From: SHZI01 sp032122615
GTDB lineage: Bacteria; Pseudomonadota; Gammaproteobacteria; Steroidobacterales; GCA-2729495
Assembly (NCBI GenBank): GCA_032122615.1
Contig: JAQBGF010000098.1
Span: 1 to 49,337, forward strand
Direction of reading: 5' to 3'
Length of the DNA stretch: 49,337 nt
Shown here: one piece after another, positions 8,925 through 16,755 of the stretch
Position numbering within the stretch: position 1 is the stretch's first letter
How the letters are laid out: each line of letters opens with the position of its first letter
Translations under genes and position numbers: made by a program
Notes under the pieces: model-generated
Database searches by the model: none
Seen by the model: the letters and a program-made list of their open reading frames with translations, nothing else
Told to the model about the DNA's origin: nothing

Positions 8925-9946
8925 TGTCGGCAGTCAGGATCCACGATTCGCCGCCTGCCGGTCTTTTTGATACAGACGCGACCCGACTGCAGGCGCTGCT
9001 GGGAGGACCGTCGTTGATTCACGTCCGTGGCATCAGGGAGGTGCCACTTTTCGTTTCCGTACTGCTGCACGGAAATGAAGTTAGCGGCTGGAATGCCGTG
9101 CGCCGGTTGCTCGCATCGCCGGAACCGCTGGCCCGGTCGCTGCTGGTGTTCATCGGCAACGTGGATGCGGCGGTACGAGGGCTCCGAATGTTGCCGGGAC
9201 AACTTGACTTCAATCGTATCTGGCATGGCGAAGTGGCGGGCCCTGAAGGAGAGTTGGCGCGGGCGGTTGCCGACTACGTTCGACGTATCCCCTTGTTCGC
9301 CGCCGTGGACCTGCACAACAACACCGGTCACAACCCGCATTACAGCGTACTGACGCGGCTCGATGCCTCCTGCCGCGGACTGGCCTATTTGTTTTCCAGA
9401 AAGGCTGTGTACGTACAGGAACCGGATACCGTACTTGCCCGGCTATTTGACCACTTGTGTCCGGTGGTCACTCTCGAGCTGGGCCCGGTGGGCGATCGGA
9501 CCTGTGAGGATCGCGCCTTGGATTACCTGCAGCGTTGTCTGGCCCTTGACACTGTGCCATGTTACGGGCCTGTTGATCTTTACCAGGCGCGCGTTCGTGT
9601 GCATGTTCGTGATGACGTCAGGTTCTCGTTTGTGGATGATGGGTTGGCAACGCCACTTGTGCTCACGAGCGGTGTTGAAGCGGTGAATTTTCATGCTCTC
9701 CCGGCCGGGTCAAGCTTTGGCCGCAGCAGCAGACCGTTGACCGAAGTATTGAGAGTGCTGGATGTCATGCATCAGGATGTTACGGATCAGTACCTCGTCC
9801 GTCGGGATGAGGAAATCGAGTTGCGCAGGCCTGTCATTCCGGCGATGTACACGACAGATCCACTCGTAGTCAGGCAGGATTGCCTCTGCTACTTCATGGA
9901 AGCCATGGACCTGCCCGCTGGCAGCGGCACGGAGTTGCCAACATGA
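8924..9946 (+). CDS. AstE/aspartoacylase-type zinc hydrolase (M14-like)
   Basis: The 340-residue protein has the zinc and catalytic residues of the succinylglutamate desuccinylase/aspartoacylase family. LLHGNEVSGW supplies His49 and Glu52. LDFNRIW is the substrate-binding Asn-Arg segment. DLHNNTGHNPHY supplies His131 and TLELGP the catalytic Glu185. These enzymes release acyl groups from N-acyl amino acids. An in-frame GTG lies three bases before the ATG, but ATG 8924 in the TGATG overlap is the likely start. Together with the GCS2 ligase it could form a make-and-break pair for one amide. Its stop overlaps the next gene (ATGA). Confidence 0.85.
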   Translation: MSAVRIHDSPPAGLFDTDATRLQALLGGPSLIHVRGIREVPLFVSVLLHGNEVSGWNAVRRLLASPEPLARSLLVFIGNVDAAVRGLRMLPGQLDFNRIWHGEVAGPEGELARAVADYVRRIPLFAAVDLHNNTGHNPHYSVLTRLDASCRGLAYLFSRKAVYVQEPDTVLARLFDHLCPVVTLELGPVGDRTCEDRALDYLQRCLALDTVPCYGPVDLYQARVRVHVRDDVRFSFVDDGLATPLVLTSGVEAVNFHALPAGSSFGRSSRPLTEVLRVLDVMHQDVTDQYLVRRDEEIELRRPVIPAMYTTDPLVVRQDCLCYFMEAMDLPAGSGTELPT

Positions 9947-10890
9947 AGTCGGCCGTCATCAACGAGTTCGGACCTGCTGTGTCGCTGCAGATTCGCGATG
10001 TGCCCCGCCCGGCACCCGGTCCTGGTCAGGTATTGGTCGAGGTCCACGCCAGCAGCGTCAATCCGATCGACTGGAAAATCCCGGGCGGGCAGATGGCCGG
10101 CCGGTACGGCTCGGCGTTTCCGATGACCCTCGGCTTTGATGCCTCGGGTGTGGTCGTGGAAGTCGGCGCTGATGTCACGGACTTTGCGCCTGGCGACGTG
10201 GTGTTTGCCCGCTCCGACGTCGGCGCCGGCGGCTGTTATGCCGAATACGCGGTACTCAACACCCGCACGGTGGCCCGCAAACCGAATGAACTGAGTCATG
10301 CTGAGGTGGCGGCGATGCCGCTCGCGGCCCTCACGGCCCTGAACGGCCTGCGTGATCCGGGGCATCTCAAGGCCGGCCAGCGGGTGCTGATCATCGGCGC
10401 GTCGGGTGGCGTTGGGACCTATGCTGTGCAGATCGCCCGGAACATGGGCGCCCATGTCACTGCCGTGTGCAGCACCGCTAACCTGGCATTTGCCCGCGAG
10501 CTGGGCGCGGAGCACGTGATTGATTACACGCACGAGCCGGTCCTGGTTGCCGGCGCGAACTACGATGTCATTTACGACACGGTCGGCGCGCACAACCTGA
10601 CGGTCGCGCGGCCCGCCCTGCGTGACAACGGGGTGTACCTCACTCTGGTGCCGGTGCCCGGCATCGAGTTCTTCATGCCGGGTCAGACCCAACGCAAGGC
10701 CGGTAGCGGTTACTTCCTGGTCTGGGCGCCGACGGCCGCCGATCTCGAGATACTCGCCGGTTGGGCGCGGGAGGGGCGGCTTATGTCCGTGATCGACAGC
10801 GAGTTCCGCCTCGACGACATCAGTGCGGCCCACGCCCGCAGCAAGACGCTGCGGGCACGAGGCAAGATCGTCATTCGCGTGAAGGACTGA
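9943..10890 (+). CDS. Quinone oxidoreductase-type MDR (NADPH-dependent, zinc-free)
   Basis: The 315-residue medium-chain reductase begins MKSAVINEFGPAV at an ATG overlapping the previous stop. The N-terminal GroES-like domain holds SSVNPIDWKIPGG and TLGFDASGVVVEVG. The Rossmann domain has GASGGVGTYAVQIARNMGA (about 151-169). The structural and catalytic zinc Cys clusters of alcohol dehydrogenases are absent. Members reduce quinones or the double bonds of enones with NADPH. It is the last gene of the coupled triplet and may act on that pathway's product, but this is inferred only from operon position. Confidence 0.88.
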   Translation: MKSAVINEFGPAVSLQIRDVPRPAPGPGQVLVEVHASSVNPIDWKIPGGQMAGRYGSAFPMTLGFDASGVVVEVGADVTDFAPGDVVFARSDVGAGGCYAEYAVLNTRTVARKPNELSHAEVAAMPLAALTALNGLRDPGHLKAGQRVLIIGASGGVGTYAVQIARNMGAHVTAVCSTANLAFARELGAEHVIDYTHEPVLVAGANYDVIYDTVGAHNLTVARPALRDNGVYLTLVPVPGIEFFMPGQTQRKAGSGYFLVWAPTAADLEILAGWAREGRLMSVIDSEFRLDDISAAHARSKTLRARGKIVIRVKD

Positions 10891-10903
10891 TCCGGCGACC
10901 GCG

Positions 10904-11656
10904 TCAGGCCGCCAGCACAATCCCGCCGGTGACGTTCAGTACGGTGCCCGTCATGTAGGCCGAATCCGGGCCGCACAGGAAACGGATCGGCCCGGCCACG
11001 TCTTCGGCCGTCCCCTGTCGGCGCAAGGGCACGCTGTCCAGATCAGGTTTCTCGAAGTCTGCGGTCATGTCGGTATCGATAATGCCGGGCGCCACGGCGT
11101 TGCAGAGTATGCCGAGCGGTCCGCCGTTGCGGGCGAGGTGCCGCGTCATGCCGATCAGCGCCGCCTTCGAGGCCGAGTATTCCGTGCCGACGATCACGCC
11201 GCCCCGGTAGCAGGCCATTGAACTGACGATCACGATCCGGCCGCTGCCACGAGCCACCATCGATTCCCACACGGCCGCTATGCAGTTCTGCGTACCGTTG
11301 AGGTTCACGTCGATCACCCGGTTCCACTGCTCCCAGTTGCCGGCCACCGTCCCTTCAGGGCAGACGCCGGCATTGCACACGAGGATGTCGAGCCTGCCGA
11401 ACTCGCGAAGGATGTCCGCGACGACCGCGGCGCAGTCCTCACGGTTGCGGATGTCCAGGTCGAAGCCGCGTGCGATCGCGCCGCTGTCCCCGAGTGATTG
11501 CACCACAGGATTGCACGGCAAGACGTCGGCAAGGCAAACGGTGGCACCGGCCTCGGCCAGCGCCCGGGCCGTTGCCGCCCCGATGCCCCGGGCGGCGCCG
11601 GTGATCAGGGCAACCTGGCCCTTCAGTTCCTGGCCATGGGCCGGTTTGTTCGCCAT
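10904..11656 (-). CDS. Short-chain dehydrogenase/reductase (SDR)
   Basis: The 250-residue classical SDR starts at ATG 11656; the open frame continues upstream, but family similarity starts at MANKPAHGQELKGQVALITG. It has the cofactor loop TGAARGIG, the NAG motif (CNAGVCPEG), the catalytic Ser in IVSSMACY, the YSASK catalytic pair, and APGIIDTDM. Asp41 after the second strand (CLADV) suggests NAD preference. The C-terminus TGTVLNVTGGIVL is standard. The substrate is unknown. The stop is 13 bases from that of the convergent quinone oxidoreductase. Confidence 0.9.
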   Translation of the reverse strand: MANKPAHGQELKGQVALITGAARGIGAATARALAEAGATVCLADVLPCNPVVQSLGDSGAIARGFDLDIRNREDCAAVVADILREFGRLDILVCNAGVCPEGTVAGNWEQWNRVIDVNLNGTQNCIAAVWESMVARGSGRIVIVSSMACYRGGVIVGTEYSASKAALIGMTRHLARNGGPLGILCNAVAPGIIDTDMTADFEKPDLDSVPLRRQGTAEDVAGPIRFLCGPDSAYMTGTVLNVTGGIVLAA

Positions 11657-11735
11657 TGCTTCGTACCCGCCGTGCGGCGCCCGTTCGGCGCGCTCGTTAC
11701 AATACCTCAAGCTTCCTGAAGGACGATCAACCGCG

Positions 11736-12452
11736 ATGAGCGATAGTGACGACCTGGCCGCACGTTTGAGGCAGCTTCGCGACAAGCGCGGTTACCTGCT
11801 GCCCCATCACGGCCTGATGGCCATCAGCGCCCCCCGTCTGCTCGACGCTTACGACGCCACCTACTCGGCGCTCGCACTCGAGCCGCGGGTGCTTTCCCGG
11901 CACGATCACGAGTTTGTCTGGCTGGCGACGCTCATCGCCACGGACGAAGCCCTCGGTTCCCACCACATCGCCCGATTCAACGCTGCCGGCGGCGAACAGC
12001 ACGAGGTTGAGGTCATCCTGGCGCTGACGGCGCTGGCGCTCGGGGCCGGCGCCTATCGCTTTGTGGATCGACACTGGTCACCGCATCTGCCGGGGCTTGA
12101 TCCGGAGAGCGCCTATCTCGCGGCGTTTCGAACCGCGGCCACCGGCGCACCGTTGCGCCTTGCGCACCTGGCAGCGGCAGCCGTGCACACCTGCAAGGCT
12201 GCCTGGGACGCGCTCGAGTGGCAGATTTGCGCCGCCTACACCGACGGTGTTCCGGAAGCCGAGCTGGCCGAGGGTTTGTCGCTGACGATGTTTCCGGGCA
12301 GCGTGCCGAACTTCGTCGAGGCCGCGCGCGTCTGGCGCGAGTTGATCGTGGCCGGGAAGGTCGACGCCTCGGCGGATTTCCGGGCCTGGGCCGAGACGGC
12401 TGGGCAGGGTGGCTACGATGAAGCGTCAGGCAAGGGCGGCGAGCACCGATGA
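11736..12452 (+). CDS. CMD/AhpD-like protein lacking the redox cysteines
   Basis: The 238-residue helical protein starts at ATG 11736 with AAGGA upstream. Its layout resembles carboxymuconolactone decarboxylase/AhpD proteins. The first repeat keeps the shape of the CxxC-xxxH helix but reads TDEALGSHHIARFNAAGG, so both Cys are missing while the His remains. It is followed by the usual helix EVEVILALTALALGAGAYRF. A second, weaker repeat holds GVPEAELAEGLSLTMFPGSVPNF. Peroxidase activity is therefore unlikely; an acid/base or lyase-like role is possible. Its stop overlaps the downstream SDR start (ATGA), so the two are probably coupled. Family assignment is by resemblance only. Confidence 0.6.
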   Translation: MSDSDDLAARLRQLRDKRGYLLPHHGLMAISAPRLLDAYDATYSALALEPRVLSRHDHEFVWLATLIATDEALGSHHIARFNAAGGEQHEVEVILALTALALGAGAYRFVDRHWSPHLPGLDPESAYLAAFRTAATGAPLRLAHLAAAAVHTCKAAWDALEWQICAAYTDGVPEAELAEGLSLTMFPGSVPNFVEAARVWRELIVAGKVDASADFRAWAETAGQGGYDEASGKGGEHR

Positions 12453-13183
12453 AGGCCCGTCGCGTGCTGGTCACCGGCGCTGGCTCAGGTATCGGCCTTG
12501 CGTTCCTGCGCATGGCGCTGGCGGACGGCGCGACCTGTGCCGTCATCGTCAAGGACGCCGCCGACGCCGCACCGCTGGCCGGGCTCATACCCGAGGCGCA
12601 GATTCACCGCCTGGACTTCCGCGATCCCGATCGCGTTGCAGGCATCACGCGCCAGGCGATCGACAGCCTTGGCGGCGGCCTCGATGGCCTGGTCTGCTCC
12701 GCTGGAATCTTCGAGCAGCGCGGCGCGCTCGAGACGGATCTTGATCAATGGCGCAGGCTGCTGGATATCAACCTCAGCAGCACCTTCGAGGTTACACGTG
12801 AATGCGCTCAGTTGATGAGCGCAGCCCGGCGCGGTTCGATCGTTCTTTTGAGCAGCCAGATCGGCATCGTAGGCCATGCGCGTGCGGCCGCGTACAGCGC
12901 CTCGAAGGCGGCAATTAATGGCCTCGCGCGTTCACTGGCCCTGGAGCTGGCCAGTGCGGGAGTTCGCGTGAATGCCGTCGCACCGGGACCCATCGCCACG
13001 CCGATGACCGAAGTGGCGCGTGCCGATCCGGACCGCAATGCCAAATTGCTGGCCAGTATTCCGCTCGGCCGCTACGGCACTCCGGAAGAAGTTGCCGCGG
13101 CGATCGCCTTCTTGCTGTCAGATGCCGCCGGCTTTATCACCGGCCAGGTTCTTGGTGTCGACGGCGGCGTTACGGCTGTCTGA
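12449..13183 (+). CDS. Short-chain dehydrogenase/reductase (SDR)
   Basis: The 244-residue classical SDR has the cofactor loop VTGAGSGIG (about 8-16), CSAGIFEQRG in place of NAG, the catalytic Ser in VLLSSQIG, and the YSASKAA pair. The motif APGPIATPM follows, and the C-terminus is GQVLGVDGGVTAV. It overlaps the CMD-like gene by four bases. Its 3' end overlaps the convergent Rieske gene by 14 bases. The substrate is unknown. Together with the opposite-strand SDR at 10904 and the Rieske gene it suggests oxidation of an alicyclic or aromatic compound. Confidence 0.9.
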   Translation: MKARRVLVTGAGSGIGLAFLRMALADGATCAVIVKDAADAAPLAGLIPEAQIHRLDFRDPDRVAGITRQAIDSLGGGLDGLVCSAGIFEQRGALETDLDQWRRLLDINLSSTFEVTRECAQLMSAARRGSIVLLSSQIGIVGHARAAAYSASKAAINGLARSLALELASAGVRVNAVAPGPIATPMTEVARADPDRNAKLLASIPLGRYGTPEEVAAAIAFLLSDAAGFITGQVLGVDGGVTAV

Positions 13184-14264
13184 GCGGCACGGACTCCAGC
13201 ACCCAGTTGCCGGATTCGCGGCGGGCCGGGCAGGGAATCGCGTATGCCACATCCCCTTTGGCCGCCGTCAGTGCCTGGCGGTCGATGCGCCAGCCGCGGC
13301 TGTCCCAATCCCGCAGCCGTTCCCGGAACCGGATCACGATGTGATCGCCGGGCGTCATGATTTCGCGGGTCAGCGTATCGGGCGTGCGTATCGGGTTCAG
13401 GGCCTCGAGGATCGCGATATCTTCGTGGGCAATCTTCAGGTTGATGCCCATCACCTTCTGGTCCATCGACTCCTCGAGCATGAAGTTGCGCATGTTGAGG
13501 AAGTAGATGCGCGTGCGGTTGCTGTCGACCGGTGCTTCAAAGAAGTACTGCACCAGGTTGCTGTCGGCGTTGATGAATATCGAGGTGACCAGGCCGTTGG
13601 GGCCGTGGAACCACGAACCCGCCCGCAGTTCGCCGGTACGATTGCGCTCTTTGGCGAACGTCGTCATGTCGAGTTGCGGATCGCCAAAGTGAGCCTCGAA
13701 GCCGCTGCCCCAGTCGTTCTCGATGGCCCGCAAGGTTTCGGTCAGCATCGGCGGAAAGCCCTGGCCGGGGTGCACGAACTCGTTGTGCACCGGGTCGAGG
13801 CCGTTCTCCATGGACCGTTCGTAGTAGCAGCTGATATTGAGCACGGCTATCTCGCTGGCCCGCCAACCGTCCTGCCCATACTCGGGCACCGGGCACACCG
13901 GCGGTCGCTCGGCCGCCGGCAGGTCGCCGAGGAAGGCAAACACCATGCCGTATTGTTCCTGCACCGGGTAGCTGTCCACCTTGGCCCGGGCCGGCGGTGT
14001 CTTGTCGCCCAGAGACGGAATCAGGACGCAGCGGCCGTCGCCGCCGAAGCGCCAGCCATGGTAGGGGCATTCGAGGCAGTCACCCTGCACCTTGCCCTTG
14101 CTGAGCGAGCCGCCGCGGTGGACGCAGGTGTCCGCGAGTACATGCGCCGCACCGCGACTGTCACGAAAGGCCACGAAGGGCAGCCCGAGAAGATCCACAC
14201 GCACAGGGGTGGCGTTGGTCAGTTCATCGCCCTTGCAGATGGGGTACCAGAAATTGATGTACAT
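13170..14264 (-). CDS. Rieske non-heme iron oxygenase, alpha subunit type
   Basis: The 364-residue protein begins MYINFWYPI. The Rieske [2Fe-2S] site is CVHRGG (Cys47, His49) plus CPYHGW (Cys66, His69). The mononuclear iron site is NGLDPVHNEFVH (Asp157, His160, His165), with Asp157 also bridging to the Rieske centre in known enzymes. Both centres are intact, so an oxygenase, demethylase or related monooxygenase is expected. No ferredoxin or reductase partner lies nearby. It is last in a minus-strand operon, 14 bases after the C45 gene. A clear paralogue lies at 36523-37710 with the same start and the same C-terminal ESGNWVLE/DSGNWVLE pattern. Confidence 0.9.
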   Translation of the reverse strand: MYINFWYPICKGDELTNATPVRVDLLGLPFVAFRDSRGAAHVLADTCVHRGGSLSKGKVQGDCLECPYHGWRFGGDGRCVLIPSLGDKTPPARAKVDSYPVQEQYGMVFAFLGDLPAAERPPVCPVPEYGQDGWRASEIAVLNISCYYERSMENGLDPVHNEFVHPGQGFPPMLTETLRAIENDWGSGFEAHFGDPQLDMTTFAKERNRTGELRAGSWFHGPNGLVTSIFINADSNLVQYFFEAPVDSNRTRIYFLNMRNFMLEESMDQKVMGINLKIAHEDIAILEALNPIRTPDTLTREIMTPGDHIVIRFRERLRDWDSRGWRIDRQALTAAKGDVAYAIPCPARRESGNWVLESVPLRQP

Positions 14265-14278
14265 GCCGGAATCCGTTG

Positions 14279-15259
14279 TCAGCCGTGATCAGCGGTGTAT
14301 TCGATCAAGCGCGTGGCCTCTCGAAAGGCGTCCAGCGAAAAATGCCACTGTGTACCCGGCCACGCGTAAACCAGTTCGCGACGGCGCGGCCACAGGGCTG
14401 CAGTGTAAAGCGTGCCAAAGCCACGATCAAAACGCAGTGAGTACAGAGGCGGGCGCAGGAAAGCGGCAATGAAATCCGTGGCGGGTTCCCGATGCTCGAG
14501 CAGGCGCTGGAGCAGAAAACGCTCGCGCTCCAGCGTGGCCGTTTCCCTGGCGTGCGATTCCCACTCGACGAACTCCTGATGGTTGGTAGCTACCGGGGTA
14601 TCGAAAATTCCGGCGGGCCGGTCCGGGGACAACTGCAGTGTCTTTACGCGTTGTTTCGCATCGACGACGGTAACGTTGTAGGCCATGTGCGTGGGTATCG
14701 CGGCGAGTACCCGCACGGCCGCGGGCGTGCTGTCGCAGGTCTGCAGCACATGGCGGAGCAGCAGTGGCATGCCGAAGCCGCGGCCGACGACGCGGCGGCC
14801 GCCAAACGTCAGGGATACGGCCAGACCGGCATCGTTGATGCCGTCTACCAGGCCCACGAGGCAATCACTGCTGCCCAGAACGCCACGCCCGTTCCAGATG
14901 GTGCGTAGCACGGTGGCCTCGAAGGCTTTCGGGTCGTAGTCATAGTTGCGAACCAGCAGGGGTTCGTTGCCGGGCCAGACAGCCTGCGAGCAGCCCGTCA
15001 GGTACGGCGGCGGGCAGTAGAGGCTCATGAACCGGGCCGCCACGTCGCCACCCCCGGCGGTATCCACCAGCTGTTCCCAGATCGGCACCATGCCGGGCAT
15101 GTGTGCCTTCAGTGCTTCCCGGCACTCGAGATAAGTCGGGCGAGCGAGGTGACCGTCGCGCAGATACCAGGCCCGGTAGGCAGGCCAGAGCCGTGCAAAC
15201 AGGGTCTGCCAGCGGGTACCGTCGCCGTCGTCCGACAGCGCCGTGAACTGCAGTTGCAT
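14279..15259 (-). CDS. C45-type autoproteolytic Ntn acyltransferase/hydrolase
   Basis: The 326-residue protein resembles acyl-CoA:6-aminopenicillanate acyltransferase-like Ntn proteins. YLTGCSQAVW places the expected nucleophile at Cys90, where self-cleavage would create the catalytic N-terminus. LLVRNYDYDP follows, with the conserved RNxDY. GLVDGINDAGLAVSLTFGG and the later YNVTVVDA complete the pattern. Members hydrolyse or transfer amide-linked acyl groups. It sits 33 bases after the ATP-grasp ligase, so the operon encodes both making and breaking of an amide bond. No signal peptide is seen, so it is probably cytoplasmic. The substrate is unknown. Confidence 0.8.
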   Translation of the reverse strand: MQLQFTALSDDGDGTRWQTLFARLWPAYRAWYLRDGHLARPTYLECREALKAHMPGMVPIWEQLVDTAGGGDVAARFMSLYCPPPYLTGCSQAVWPGNEPLLVRNYDYDPKAFEATVLRTIWNGRGVLGSSDCLVGLVDGINDAGLAVSLTFGGRRVVGRGFGMPLLLRHVLQTCDSTPAAVRVLAAIPTHMAYNVTVVDAKQRVKTLQLSPDRPAGIFDTPVATNHQEFVEWESHARETATLERERFLLQRLLEHREPATDFIAAFLRPPLYSLRFDRGFGTLYTAALWPRRRELVYAWPGTQWHFSLDAFREATRLIEYTADHG

Positions 15260-15292
15260 CAGATGATATTCGCTCGATCGGGCCGCAAGTAC

Positions 15293-16753
15293 CTAGAGAA
15301 TCTTGAAGGCGGGCGCCGTGGTTTCCGATTGCGCGGCACGGGTGAGCGGCTTGGCGCGATAATGGGCGCGGATTCCCGTGATCCACTGCTTTGCCCGCTG
15401 CGTCAGCCGGAATTTGTTGTCCATGGCCCGGCCACGAGTCACGAGTATGCCGAGGTCGGCGCCCTTGTAGCGGTAGTCGCCGGTGTTCATGATCCGCAGG
15501 AAGAAGGCCTCCTGTTCATTCTCAACGGCGCGCCGATGGTAGTCGAAGCGGTTGTATTCGATGGAGCCGTCGTCGCGCATCCGCCAGATGCCCGTTTCCG
15601 GTGCCGCAGTGATCATGTCCACGGAGTCTTCCGTGTGCTTGATGATCAGCTGGCACCACGAATCAATATTCGCCGAGTCGGCCCAGCGCCGGTTCAGTTC
15701 CTCAATATCGAGGGAAAACGGAATTCCCGAAAATTCAAGCAGGTGGAAGAGAAACAACGGCGCATCAGCGTGGGCAAAGGCGGCGTGGTTGGTCATTGAG
15801 CTCGCCCCGGTTATGCGCGGGTTCAGCTCGCCAAGGTAAAGGTCGCGCGTTTTCTGGTCAATCAGGAAGTCCAGCTCGAAGTACCCCCGATACTTTTCCC
15901 TGCGCAGCTGGTTGCCAAACTTCTCCGTATATTCCCGAGCCTGCTTCCGCACGCGCGGTGCAAAGGCGTTGGCAAAGATCTCGTTGCCACACCAGCCGCC
16001 GCGATAAGGCGTCAGTTCCTGGAAGCCGACCAGCTCCGTCATCAGCGGGCCCACGATGGTTCCGCGCTTCGTCGAGCAGGCCTCGATCGCGGAGCCGCGG
16101 CAGTTGATCCGCTTCATGATCTTGATTTCGCCGTGGCCGACGATCTCACTCTCGTGCTTGCGGAAGTCGGCTGCCGACTTGATGAAGAACGTCGTGTGGC
16201 CGGAGTCGCCAAATGCCGACTGGAGGACGAGGTCGCGCCCGAGGCCGGCGTTGTCCGCCACTTCTCGCACGTGGTCATAGCTGTCCACCGTGGACAGGGC
16301 ATTCGGTACGCTCGGCACGCCGGCCTTGTTGCCGATGCGGACGGTCTCGATCTTGTTGTCCACGCGGTTGCGCAATTCAGCTGGCGGAAACCACACCTCG
16401 CAACCAAGCTTTTTGGCGAGCTGCTCCGTCTTTTCATCGAACATCAGGAAGACGAGCTTCGGCTTGCCGCCGCGGCCCTCGGTGTAGTCGATTACTTCCT
16501 TGTGCTGAAGCAGGTAGTTGTTGATGTCCTCGATGGACTGGAATTCATCATGGGGCATCTCGGCCGGGCAGAAGACGTTCGGGTGCCTGCCGTCGTAGCA
16601 ATCGAGGTAGTTGATGTACTTGAAGTTGCGCACCCACTCGTCGAGGCCCAGCAGATTGAAGTTTGTGGCACTGACAAAGTAGATCGGCTCCTCGTTACGG
16701 TGAAAGTAGCGCCGTATTTCGGATATGTTTTTCAGTCGCTTGCTCGATGCCAT
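15293..16753 (-). CDS. ATP-grasp ligase (biotin carboxylase-like)
   Basis: The 486-residue protein has a pre-ATP-grasp region (1-130) followed by the ATP-grasp fold. FGDSGHTTFF (181-190) is the glycine-rich phosphate loop, and LGELNPRITG holds Glu309 and Asn311 for Mg2+. No biotin-attachment domain is present, so despite the usual annotation an acyl-phosphate amide or peptide ligase is more likely. The start is ATG 16753, with GGGAG before it and only two bases after the decarboxylase stop. The longer upstream frame overlaps the decarboxylase and is spurious. The obvious guess is that it ligates the decarboxylase's amine product to a carboxylate, but that is inference. Confidence 0.82.
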   Translation of the reverse strand: MASSKRLKNISEIRRYFHRNEEPIYFVSATNFNLLGLDEWVRNFKYINYLDCYDGRHPNVFCPAEMPHDEFQSIEDINNYLLQHKEVIDYTEGRGGKPKLVFLMFDEKTEQLAKKLGCEVWFPPAELRNRVDNKIETVRIGNKAGVPSVPNALSTVDSYDHVREVADNAGLGRDLVLQSAFGDSGHTTFFIKSAADFRKHESEIVGHGEIKIMKRINCRGSAIEACSTKRGTIVGPLMTELVGFQELTPYRGGWCGNEIFANAFAPRVRKQAREYTEKFGNQLRREKYRGYFELDFLIDQKTRDLYLGELNPRITGASSMTNHAAFAHADAPLFLFHLLEFSGIPFSLDIEELNRRWADSANIDSWCQLIIKHTEDSVDMITAAPETGIWRMRDDGSIEYNRFDYHRRAVENEQEAFFLRIMNTGDYRYKGADLGILVTRGRAMDNKFRLTQRAKQWITGIRAHYRAKPLTRAAQSETTAPAFKIL

Positions 16754-16755
16754 GT

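Noticed and set aside
13020..14288. 422-codon plus-strand frame opposite the Rieske gene
   Set aside because: It mirrors the Rieske gene, which has intact metal sites; the plus frame has no domain and ends in low-complexity sequence.
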